A stretch of 8,580 bases of DNA from Fibrobacterota bacterium (GTDB taxonomy: Bacteria; Fibrobacterota; Chitinivibrionia; Chitinivibrionales; JANQEN01). Shown here piece after piece: positions 1 to 6,971 of the stretch; the first letter of the stretch is position 1, and the number at the start of each line of letters is the position of its first letter. The DNA is taken from assembly GCA_030619215.1 (NCBI GenBank), contig JAUXBV010000107.1:1-8580 (forward strand). The letters run 5' to 3'. Below the pieces are notes generated by a model. It was not told where the DNA came from. It worked only from the letters and a program-made list of their open reading frames with translations, and did not search any database. The translations under genes and the position numbers were made by a program.

Positions 1-1
1 C

Positions 2-913
2 GTACTTAAAATTATACTGTGTGATAAAATTGTCTGGGATAAGAGTGAAAACTTCTTTCTCGGACGTTTGTGCAGCGCTACTGAGATTGGGTTTTATAAC
101 CTTGGTTTTAATCTGGCACAAAGGTTCACGTCAATATTTCCCTCCACATTCTGGCGTGTGCTCTTTCCTGCGATGAGTAACTACTCCGGTATCGGTCATA
201 AAGAAAAGGCACGAAGGCTTTTCTTCATATCAACACGTTATCTTGCATTTACCGCATTCCCGATAGGGGTCGGCGGAGCAATATTATCATACCAGATCAT
301 CCACTATCTTTACGGCCACATCTATATAGGCGCACAACGTGTACTCCAGATTATGTTCCTTACATCAATTATTACCAGTTTAAGTGGCCCGGGTGCTGCG
401 GTACTCTATGGATATGAAAAACAGAACTTTATTTATAAACTCGGGGCTGTAATGGCTGTTGTAAATATTATCCTGGATATATTTCTTATAAAAAGGTATG
501 GCGCTATTGGAGCAGCCTCTTGTTATGCAACTACAACAATAATAGGCTCTGTAATTGGTACAATTTATACATGCCATATCATGAAACTGAGATATCCCAT
601 TGTGTCAATATCGAAAATATTCGTCTCTACTGTCATTATGGCAATAGCAATGGAAATAATCCTCATCCAGAATAGTGAAATACCGGGATTTTTAATATCC
701 CTGGTTACCGGTGGAGTTGTATATGTTATAAGCTCTCTTGTACTCGGAACGTTTGAAGAAGAGGATTATATACTACTTCGGAGTGTTAAGACTGTGCTGC
801 CGGGGAAAACAAAGAATATCATGGAATCTATTATAAATATCCTTTCAAATTTTAAAAGTAACGGGAAACAAAAAAACGGCTTCTTCAACAATAACAAAAA
901 TAAAGATATCTAG
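2..913 (+). CDS. Polysaccharide flippase (MOP/Wzx type), C-terminal part, cut by the left edge
   Basis: The frame is open from base 2 to the TAG at 911-913 (303 codons), so the true start lies outside the window; an internal TTG at 68 is not the start. The early stretch (GRLCSATEIGFYNLGFNLAQ) has the pattern typical of oligosaccharide flippases, where a conserved Gly-Arg loop precedes a 'G.Y....n' helix. About six hydrophobic segments follow, roughly at residues 57-76, 90-110, 124-140, 145-167, 183-203 and 207-227 counted from the TTG. The segment NIILDIFLIKRYGAIGAASC matches the C-terminal polysaccharide-synthesis domain pattern (N..L...LI..yG..GAA). Family members have about 450-500 residues, so roughly the last 60% is seen. 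The tail from about residue 228 is hydrophilic, Lys/Asn-rich and probably cytoplasmic. Expected role: inner-membrane translocation of undecaprenyl-linked polysaccharide units. The family is clear; the substrate is not. Confidence 0.88.
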   Translation, partial: VLKIILCDKIVWDKSENFFLGRLCSATEIGFYNLGFNLAQRFTSIFPSTFWRVLFPAMSNYSGIGHKEKARRLFFISTRYLAFTAFPIGVGGAILSYQIIHYLYGHIYIGAQRVLQIMFLTSIITSLSGPGAAVLYGYEKQNFIYKLGAVMAVVNIILDIFLIKRYGAIGAASCYATTTIIGSVIGTIYTCHIMKLRYPIVSISKIFVSTVIMAIAMEIILIQNSEIPGFLISLVTGGVVYVISSLVLGTFEEEDYILLRSVKTVLPGKTKNIMESIINILSNFKSNGKQKNGFFNNNKNKDI

Positions 914-1137
914 CTTATTGGAATGTTGCTTTTTAGTACTTGTCTAAAAATTCGCATTTTTGTCATTTCGACCAGAGGGAGAAATCTTTAACCAAGTGAC
1001 TTACATAATAAAAAAAATTGCTTGTGCAGTTTATACTGAGATATATGAAGGGTTTCGAATTTAAAGGTTAATATAGTTTTCGAATAGGCATTAATTTTTT
1101 TACATATAATATAACCGGCAGGAATGGTATTTATTAT
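914..1137. other. AT-rich convergent intergenic region
   Basis: This 224-bp gap lies between the 3' ends of the flippase (+) and of the last lipoprotein (-). No convincing ORF is visible. It holds a weak AT hairpin (AAAAAT-TCGC-ATTTTT, 946-961), which could help end the flippase transcript but is too AT-rich to call a terminator, and a dispersed-repeat-like palindrome (965-985). The octamer TTTCGAAT occurs twice in direct orientation within about 1050-1090. I see no strong GC-rich hairpin followed by a T-run for either strand. Confidence 0.6.
962..987. repeat. Short imperfect palindrome of dispersed-repeat type
   Basis: ATTTCGACC (965-973), loop AGA, GGGAGAAAT (977-985) form an imperfect inverted repeat with two mismatches in nine pairs. 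The whole string from GTCATTTCGACC to GAGAAATCT resembles a widespread intergenic repeat seen in Bacteroidota and other genomes; that likeness is from memory and was not searched. Only one copy lies in this window. Confidence 0.45.
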
Positions 1138-1815
1138 TTAAGCAGCTCCTTTTCTACCAAGCTCAAACCAGAGCCGAATCCTCCAAAGGTCTTTATTACC
1201 CTTCTTCATGAAAAAGACCTGTTTGGCAACCTGGAATTTGACTGATCTATTTCCGTAAATAGGGCTAAACATATCAGAGGTCATGGTTATATCAGTCTCA
1301 TTCAGATAAACAATCGCTTCTGTGGTATCATAATATGTTGAATCACCTATAGTAACAAGTGTATCGAAATAATCGATCCTGTACAGGTCAAGTATGCCAA
1401 ATACAATTTCCTCAGTCTTCCTGAACATGTTTCTGTGGATGTTTACCTCTTCCCCATAGGTGAGATAAATGTAGGTGGAATCATCTGCAACGATAAAATC
1501 TACCTCTTTGTCAATGATAACTTTTTCAAACTGATTTTTATTTATGTGTTGCAGGTCGGCACTTATATATTCCTGATCATTCACGACATAAAATCTGAAT
1601 TCTTCTTCTGAACAGAGTAAATCTTCGAAAAGCCTTATATTTCTCAATTCATATGTTTTTCTTAGGTGTTTTTTTATAGCATCCTCTGGCGTTGCCAGGT
1701 TACTTTCTATCTGTTGTATACCAGTATGAACAAAAAAAGGATTTTTACACCCAAAGAAAAGAAGGAAAATCCAAATAGATGAAGTTAGCAGCTTTTTTTT
1801 AATATCTACATTCAT
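1138..1815 (-). CDS. Small probable lipoprotein, NTF2-like fold suspected
   Basis: This 225-aa protein is not one I recognise. The N-terminus has three lysines (residues 6-8), a hydrophobic stretch and then L-F-F-G-C at 19-23, so Cys23 is a likely lipidation site, although the two Phe before Gly make the lipobox less canonical. The mature part has a helix-like region (about 42-70, 'PEDAIKKHLRKTYELRN') followed by a beta-rich body and ends with a strand of the type 'W+I+lWfeL' (211-219). That order (N-terminal helices with 'n...f..ll', C-terminal strand with W.I) recalls NTF2/SnoaL-like folds; this is inference. The upstream lipoprotein gene has the same organisation, so the two may be distant paralogues. 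It lies 90 bp behind that gene, and no clear Shine-Dalgarno site precedes ATG 1815. Probably anchored in the inner or outer membrane, facing the periplasm. Confidence 0.72.
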   Translation of the reverse strand: MNVDIKKKLLTSSIWIFLLFFGCKNPFFVHTGIQQIESNLATPEDAIKKHLRKTYELRNIRLFEDLLCSEEEFRFYVVNDQEYISADLQHINKNQFEKVIIDKEVDFIVADDSTYIYLTYGEEVNIHRNMFRKTEEIVFGILDLYRIDYFDTLVTIGDSTYYDTTEAIVYLNETDITMTSDMFSPIYGNRSVKFQVAKQVFFMKKGNKDLWRIRLWFELGRKGAA

Positions 1816-1873
1816 ATATTGATAAAATAAAAAGAAATGCCTGTGTTTGCTGATTTAAATTGTATGTTATTAT

Positions 1874-1903
1874 TATATAATCTGTTAGCTCATTTGTATA
1901 CAA
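1874..1903 (-). promoter_or_regulatory. Possible weak promoter before the last lipoprotein gene
   Basis: On the minus strand TTGTAT (1903-1898) and TATATA (1879-1874) are 18 bp apart, 59 bp before the ATG at 1815. Both boxes differ from the sigma-70 consensus at two positions and the region is AT-rich, so a chance match is quite possible. If real, it would let the last gene be expressed apart from the train. Confidence 0.22.
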
Positions 1904-1905
1904 CA

Positions 1906-2454
1906 TTAAAATTCAGGGTGGAAAAAAGACTTTGGTGAGCCATCCGTCGGTACATCTTTCCAATAAGAGATGACCCAATCCTGAATAACTTTATCATATC
2001 GTAGTTTAAAGGTCGCCTCACCTGTTAAGGTATCCGGTGGTATAGAATCGTTTTTCATTTCAATTATTTTGTAGCCTCTGGGCTGCAATGTTATTACCCT
2101 CTCTTTATCAAAATAGGGATCATCCGATGTAGGATCAACTAAAAACCAGTTTACTATAATTGTATCCTCTTCTAAGTCGCCGATATACTCAGACTCTATA
2201 GTTCCCAGGCGGCTTAGCAATTTGGTTTTTGAGTATTCATTCAGATTGGGATCAACATAAATAAAACTCTCATGGAAAAGGTAATAATAATCCTCAAAAT
2301 CAAACTGGTCATTATTGTACTCTAAAATCTCTTTAAAACTGAATGGATCAACATTCTTATCACCCTGGGGATCCTCCGGTGTGTCAGGAAAAAACAGGCC
2401 GCAACCGGATATTAATGCAATTAAAAGAGATACCAGCAAATTTTTCATGTTCAT
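1906..2454 (-). CDS. Small lipoprotein of unknown function
   Basis: The 182-aa product starts MNMKNLL and has a canonical lipobox L-I-S-G-C, so the mature protein should begin at Cys18. A Pro/Asp/Glu-rich linker follows (about 23-37). The mature domain opens with a helix-like, aromatic-rich segment (38-62, with 'FDFEDYYYLF') and ends in a beta-rich part with 'WVISYWKDVP' (160-169). This matches in outline the layout of the neighbouring downstream lipoprotein and of NTF2/SnoaL-like folds (inference only). GGA at 2463-2461 is spaced six bases before ATG 2454, supporting that start; ATG 2448 is an alternative that would drop two residues. The start lies 12 bp behind the stop of the large barrel gene, and the ribosome-binding site is in that gap. 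Tight spacing suggests co-translation with the barrel, so a partner or assembly lipoprotein is a reasonable guess. Confidence 0.8.
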   Translation of the reverse strand: MNMKNLLVSLLIALISGCGLFFPDTPEDPQGDKNVDPFSFKEILEYNNDQFDFEDYYYLFHESFIYVDPNLNEYSKTKLLSRLGTIESEYIGDLEEDTIIVNWFLVDPTSDDPYFDKERVITLQPRGYKIIEMKNDSIPPDTLTGEATFKLRYDKVIQDWVISYWKDVPTDGSPKSFFHPEF

Positions 2455-2466
2455 TTTTTTTCCATA

Positions 2467-4446
2467 TCAAAACATAATATTAAATAGCGAAAAGGCTTCC
2501 CAGTGATCATCAGCGTCCGGGTCCATATATCTCTCTATCCTAGCATTGACAAAAATGCGATTGGAAACAATCGCCCTCATTTCCATAAAAGGTGTCATGT
2601 AATACATTCTGTCTTTCCAGATAAAATCCCAATCTCTATAAATATATCTAAAAAGAGAGCCCATTCGCAGCATAAAATTATTGGGGAATCTATAGGAGCT
2701 GATGAGTTCCAAACTCGATTCCAGTGTCTGGCTCTGCAAAAATAATGTGTCCAGTGAATCAACATAATTTCCATCATCCAGATACATCTCACTCCAAATA
2801 CCCTCAAACCGCATTCTGTCATTAATGCCCAGCCTGCCTTTGATTCTCGAGTATAAGCGTCTTGACATGGGATAGTCATCATCCTGATACTCAGGGAAAT
2901 GATACTCCTCAGTCTTGGCAAATGCTCCAAATGTTCCGTCCAGTCCCGTACCACTGTCAGGATTAATATTACAAGTAACCTCAATCCTGTATGTCCTTTC
3001 TGTTTTGTTTAGCGCGCTCTTCTCTTTCCGTAAATAGACAATCTTGTTTTTGAAATAATCAAACAGCGTTGCTACTCTTATTCGCGGTAACGAGAAGAGA
3101 GTCACATTAATAAGGTGGTTGAGGTCAACATTATCTTTATCATACACGTAGCGTATCGGTACTGTGTCATAGCTTGTTGTATAAAAATTGGGGTAAATTT
3201 TCTTATCCCCTCTCATAATAAATGAATAGTTTAATCCGAAAGTATTCGCAAATTGCCTTTCCACTGTATGAAACATGCTCAAGTTATATCTTTCATAATC
3301 CTGCAGGTTCTTGACCAGGCTGTCCTTATTATCCTCCGTTGCTTTAGTGGATAGCTCATCCTTATAAAGCCAGTCCTCATCCTCAAGAGCAAAAGAGATA
3401 CCTCCTCGATAATTCATAAACTTGGCATTATCGTTATGTGCCATTAGGGAAATTGTATGCGTCAGGAGCCTTTCATCTCCAACGATTTCCTCAAACGTAG
3501 GATACGATACGGAGGAGAGTGTTAACGTATAAGCAAATGAAGGTTCAAGAAAAAATCCGCCTATGTTCTTTAGGCCGCATGTTGCCTGGAGAGAATTATT
3601 GGACCGGCTCGGTGTACTGCTGTATCGTGCGGCACCGCCGGCCTGTTCGCTTAAAAATGCAGTTCTCCCCTTGGAAAGTGTGTCCGCAAAGTAAAGAAAG
3701 AAGGTATCGGCAAAGGTAACATCATTAAAAAACAGGGCATTGATCTCCCCATTTGTAATCTTAGCATTATTATCACTATTCATATATCTGCCAAACATAC
3801 TGCCTTCTGCAAAAAAGGGAATTCCTTCAATTAAAGGCTTCCTGTTATCTCCCATGCGCAGTGACCCATAAAAACCGGGATCGCCTTTTGATTCTTTTAC
3901 ATCATGATATCCAGGCTCAAATGGCAACTCAGGGTGCCATAGATCAGCTGCACCGCCACCGCTCAGGTAAATAGGCATATTTAAATAATCAATACTTATT
4001 ACCGGCCCCAGACGCATGGAGCCTATGCCGCTGCCATTATGAACTTCAATAGAATCGTTATTGATTTTTTTAAAGGTGTTGGGGCGCCTGTTAAAAGCGG
4101 CTGTAGGAACCCACTCCAGGCCAATAGATGAATAGCGAAAAGGAAATTTTTTTCTTAGAAATAAACCTGAGAGATCTAAATAGTGGTTCTGTAATCCAAG
4201 GCTGTTATCATCAGATAAATCGTAGCTTACTTTCTGCTCAAATCTTTTAAGAGAATCGTTCCTATTAATATGAATCGAATTATTTGTCCTATATATATCC
4301 ACTCTCAGGTTCTGCTTGGCGGTAATATCCACCACATTCGAGTCTCCCGGCTCTTCCGGAATTGGTGCTTGAAGCACCCCCGGCCAGTATTCAGTTTGAG
4401 CTGAGACCGTGAAAATGCAGATTATTATTAGAAAAAGAGCGTTCAT
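2467..4446 (-). CDS. Large predicted outer-membrane beta-barrel protein, family not recognised
   Basis: I choose ATG 4446 (659 aa), not a start further upstream, because the product then begins with a good signal peptide: MNALFLIIICIFTVSA, with likely cleavage before Gln17. That ATG overlaps the rsmA stop as ATGA, and a GGGGG run lies ten bases upstream inside rsmA. After a short Pro/acidic N-terminal segment the protein is a long series of alternating polar/hydrophobic strands with Asp/Asn/Gly-rich turns, typical of a transmembrane barrel. It ends in aromatic 'AFSLFNIMF', and a C-terminal Phe fits the BAM recognition signal. No TonB plug, POTRA, OmpA or Wzi motif was seen, so it is neither an obvious TonB receptor nor a BamA relative. 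A lipoprotein gene follows after 12 bp. Porin, transporter or surface-anchoring role cannot be told apart. Outer-membrane location is fairly sure; function is unknown. Confidence 0.83.
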   Translation of the reverse strand: MNALFLIIICIFTVSAQTEYWPGVLQAPIPEEPGDSNVVDITAKQNLRVDIYRTNNSIHINRNDSLKRFEQKVSYDLSDDNSLGLQNHYLDLSGLFLRKKFPFRYSSIGLEWVPTAAFNRRPNTFKKINNDSIEVHNGSGIGSMRLGPVISIDYLNMPIYLSGGGAADLWHPELPFEPGYHDVKESKGDPGFYGSLRMGDNRKPLIEGIPFFAEGSMFGRYMNSDNNAKITNGEINALFFNDVTFADTFFLYFADTLSKGRTAFLSEQAGGAARYSSTPSRSNNSLQATCGLKNIGGFFLEPSFAYTLTLSSVSYPTFEEIVGDERLLTHTISLMAHNDNAKFMNYRGGISFALEDEDWLYKDELSTKATEDNKDSLVKNLQDYERYNLSMFHTVERQFANTFGLNYSFIMRGDKKIYPNFYTTSYDTVPIRYVYDKDNVDLNHLINVTLFSLPRIRVATLFDYFKNKIVYLRKEKSALNKTERTYRIEVTCNINPDSGTGLDGTFGAFAKTEEYHFPEYQDDDYPMSRRLYSRIKGRLGINDRMRFEGIWSEMYLDDGNYVDSLDTLFLQSQTLESSLELISSYRFPNNFMLRMGSLFRYIYRDWDFIWKDRMYYMTPFMEMRAIVSNRIFVNARIERYMDPDADDHWEAFSLFNIMF

Positions 4447-5252
4447 TTGAGCATCGCCCCCAGTTGTAAATAAAGCCTGAGCCATTCATGAACATTCAAA
4501 TCCTCAGCCCGTATCTTCTTATTAAAACCTGCTTGAATTAAATTATCCGCGATTGCCTGCTTGTCAATACCTGTTTTCAAAGATAACGACTTTGCCAGCA
4601 TCTTTCTTCTCATGGAAAAACCGTTACTTACAAAGGCAAAAAAACTCTCCCAATCCTTTCTGCGCAAACGATCTTCTATTTGATCGTCAATATTCATTTG
4701 AAAAACAGAAGATTCTACTTTCGGCTTCGGTACAAATGCACCGAGAGGGATATTGAATAAAATTTTCGGTGAGCCGAAAAACTGGCAGAAAATTGTTAGA
4801 AAGCCATTTTGTTTTGTATGAGGAGCAGCGACTATACGCTCAGCAACTTCCCGTTGTACCATATAGGTCACCGATCCAACCTTCGGTGAATGGAGCAGTG
4901 TTTTTTTAATAATTAAAGCAGCGATATTATAGGGAAGGTTTCCGACAATATGAAGTGGAGAGCCAAGGGCTCTGAAATCAAACTCCAGTACATCGCTGAC
5001 ATGCAATGTCCACTTTCCATCACCTATTTTTTCCTTTAAGCTGGGAATAATATCATTATCCATTTCTATCATGTGAAACCGGGGGAACCGCTCTTTGAGA
5101 AAAATACTCAGAGCTCCCTTACCAGGACCTATTTCTATAACTTTGCTATCATCAGAAGATTCAACTGCCGAGGCAATTCTCCGGGCATAATAGGGAGATA
5201 TTAAAAAATTCTGTCCCAGTCTCTTTTTGGGAACCAATACTTTGCTTTTCAC
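4443..5252 (-). CDS. rsmA: 16S rRNA (adenine1518-N6/adenine1519-N6)-dimethyltransferase RsmA
   Basis: This 269-aa protein is a full-length member of the KsgA/Dim1 family, which uses SAM to dimethylate two adjacent adenines near the 3' end of 16S rRNA, a late step of small-subunit maturation in the cytoplasm. All hallmarks are present: KKRLGQNFL (9-17), SAM motif I EIGPGKGALS (40-49), the acidic EMD (63-65), SDVLEFDF (86-93), the catalytic NLPYNI (105-110), MVQREVAERI (131-140), the FVPKPKVESSV segment (173-183) and the C-terminal RAEDLNVHEW (248-257). The start is GTG at 5252; no in-frame ATG lies before the GQNFL motif, though a TTG at codon 6 is possible. The ribosome-binding site is weak (AAGAAAG about ten bases upstream). 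A 111-bp gap separates it from the Wzi-like gene. Its stop overlaps the ATG of the next barrel gene by 4 nt, which suggests translational coupling. Loss of RsmA activity is known to confer kasugamycin resistance in other bacteria. Confidence 0.97.
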   Translation of the reverse strand: MKSKVLVPKKRLGQNFLISPYYARRIASAVESSDDSKVIEIGPGKGALSIFLKERFPRFHMIEMDNDIIPSLKEKIGDGKWTLHVSDVLEFDFRALGSPLHIVGNLPYNIAALIIKKTLLHSPKVGSVTYMVQREVAERIVAAPHTKQNGFLTIFCQFFGSPKILFNIPLGAFVPKPKVESSVFQMNIDDQIEDRLRRKDWESFFAFVSNGFSMRRKMLAKSLSLKTGIDKQAIADNLIQAGFNKKIRAEDLNVHEWLRLYLQLGAMLK

Positions 5253-5363
5253 AAAACAACTTTCTTACAACATAAAAAAGTACGATAATGTTTAAATATT
5301 TAGTAACTATTCAGGTAACAAAAAGAATAAAGAATTATTTGACTCATTAATAACAAACACAAA

Positions 5364-6959
5364 CTAAAAAGAGAAACCGCCATACGCATGAAACTGCACC
5401 TTCTTTTCCGAGTCAAAGTTAACTTCGGAAGACACATTAAAAACACCAAACGGTGTCAACTTCCATAACAGGCCAAATGTTGTTATTCGCTGATAATCAT
5501 CTCCAAGAAATTCCTTTTTCTTATTATCCGGCAGTAAAGAGCCGTAACCTTCGTATTGAAAGACATCTCTAACAGAACTGCCCCTGTCAGTACCCTTCCT
5601 GGTATTTCGCAGAGATATTCCCAGGGTATTACGCGGCCCAACCGCATACTCCCCCATTAATATCAGCGCATCGGAATTCGGACCCATTGGAGAGCCGAGG
5701 CTCTGTCCATAATGAGTATATCGATGGCTACCTCCGTAAAAATGGGTATACACCCACGGTTCAATCCGCGAGTATTCAAAAGTGACGGTTATATCTCTCT
5801 CAAGTAAAGTTCCAAAAAATTGAGTCCCTGCTGTAAGTGCCCACTTATTCCCGAAGTCATCGCCAAATATGCTTAACGGCGAATCAATATCATCCAGGAA
5901 AAATTCGATATACCAGAAGAAGTTTTGTGGGAACGAGACAGACAGGTCAAATGAAAGAACCGCATTATCTCTGTCGCCGATATAATGTTCAGCAAATACG
6001 TATGGAACAAACGGAATCATATATACCCATTCCCATCCACGCTCCTCGCCATAATATTCATTCTTTAACGAATCGGTCTGTGCCTTTTGGGCTGTACTTC
6101 CATTTATTATTACCTCATTTATGCCAACCATTACTTTATCCTTAAATAGAGGAAAGTCAAGGCGGTGGGTATAGAAATATTTCGGCCTGTCCTTTTGTGT
6201 CCTCAGTAAACCAAAGGTATGTACATACTCGAATGCGGCAAGGTCCATTCGGGCCCGGAAATATGTTACCGGTGAACCGTCGCCGGAAAATGTCAGGGGG
6301 TAAAACAGCGCGGGCCCCTGGCGCAGGTAATCAACAGCCGTTTCCAGGTCAACTTTATTTCCTTCATAGTATATGCCACCCCTGAACAGGTCGGAAGATC
6401 GGATTGAGCTTGTTTTTACCCTGTCGCCGGTAAGATTATACGGATTTCCATCATACGGCTGATAACTTGACATGGAAAATGCGGTATCGGATCGATATTC
6501 CGTCCAGACGCCAATTTCGGAAAAATATGAAATTTTGCCGGTAGCACCGGTGATTTTAGGATTAATAATACCCTTTAGGAGTAATTCGGATTGGCCCTTA
6601 TAATATGGTGTTATATCCCCAATCAATGAAAGATTTACATAATTCTCAGTTTTTAATTCCCTCTTTTTTAACTTGAAAAGACTGCGCTCAGCACTAACTA
6701 TCTTGCGAATATTCTTAAGCCGAAACGTCTCCTGCTTAGTTAATACGCCGGCAGCATCAAGTGAATCTACTTTGTCAAGAAAATCCATGACTTCCGCAGC
6801 ATGCATCGGTTTGCTGTAGAAAGATCGTGGAGCTTCAACAGTATAACGATTTGAAATGCGAAGAATAAACCGGTCAAGCTCCGTGTTATTTTTCAGAGCC
6901 GGTGAGTATCCTCCAAATACAGTCATAACAAGAATCAAAACAATAAACACTACTGCCAT
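5364..6959 (-). CDS. Wzi-like capsule assembly outer-membrane protein
   Basis: The product is 531 aa, close to the usual 450-550 of the family. It starts with a hydrophobic export-type segment (MAVVFIVLILVMTVFGG) that lacks an early positive charge, so the signal is somewhat unusual; an in-frame TAG four codons upstream of the ATG excludes a longer start. An N-terminal helical part (about 24-100) precedes a beta-barrel. Motifs recalling the Wzi family are 'THRLDFPLF' (264-272) with 'GINEVI' (279-284), the 'EFFLDDID' strand (352-359), 'GNKWAL..G' (370-378), 'YSRIEPWVYTH' (396-406) and 'YTHYGQSLGSPMGPNSD' (414-430). The last residues 'VQFHAYGGFSF' end in Phe, as expected of a BAM substrate. Wzi proteins act as lectins holding capsule or group-1-type polysaccharide at the cell surface. 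The gene begins 12 bp behind the TPR gene. The family assignment is by motif memory; the ligand is unknown. Confidence 0.75.
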   Translation of the reverse strand: MAVVFIVLILVMTVFGGYSPALKNNTELDRFILRISNRYTVEAPRSFYSKPMHAAEVMDFLDKVDSLDAAGVLTKQETFRLKNIRKIVSAERSLFKLKKRELKTENYVNLSLIGDITPYYKGQSELLLKGIINPKITGATGKISYFSEIGVWTEYRSDTAFSMSSYQPYDGNPYNLTGDRVKTSSIRSSDLFRGGIYYEGNKVDLETAVDYLRQGPALFYPLTFSGDGSPVTYFRARMDLAAFEYVHTFGLLRTQKDRPKYFYTHRLDFPLFKDKVMVGINEVIINGSTAQKAQTDSLKNEYYGEERGWEWVYMIPFVPYVFAEHYIGDRDNAVLSFDLSVSFPQNFFWYIEFFLDDIDSPLSIFGDDFGNKWALTAGTQFFGTLLERDITVTFEYSRIEPWVYTHFYGGSHRYTHYGQSLGSPMGPNSDALILMGEYAVGPRNTLGISLRNTRKGTDRGSSVRDVFQYEGYGSLLPDNKKKEFLGDDYQRITTFGLLWKLTPFGVFNVSSEVNFDSEKKVQFHAYGGFSF

Positions 6960-6971
6960 GATTACCCCATG

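Noticed and set aside
946..961. AAAAAT-TCGC-ATTTTT hairpin as a terminator for the flippase
   Set aside because: The stem has six A-T pairs only and would be unstable, and AT-rich intergenic DNA gives such structures readily.
2595..2984. A 129-aa minus-strand frame inside the large barrel gene
   Set aside because: It lies wholly inside the well-supported barrel frame, is rich in Cys/Trp/Arg and has no start signal; it is a shadow frame.
2483..4143. AATAGCGAAAAGG occurring twice, near 2484 and 4131
   Set aside because: A 13-base match in a window of this size is expected by chance about once, and the copies are read in different frames.
4447..4485. A start 13 codons upstream for the large barrel gene
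   Set aside because: It would place a non-signal-like segment (MAQALFTTGGDAQ) before a clear signal peptide; ATG 4446 gives a proper signal and the ATGA overlap.
5253..5363. A promoter for rsmA (TTGTTA with a TATTTA box 17 bp away)
   Set aside because: The -10 box matches only three of six consensus positions in a very AT-rich stretch; not better than chance.
5837..6145. A 102-aa plus-strand frame opposite the Wzi-like gene
   Set aside because: It is antisense to a motif-supported gene, with His/Arg/Pro-rich composition typical of antisense translation.
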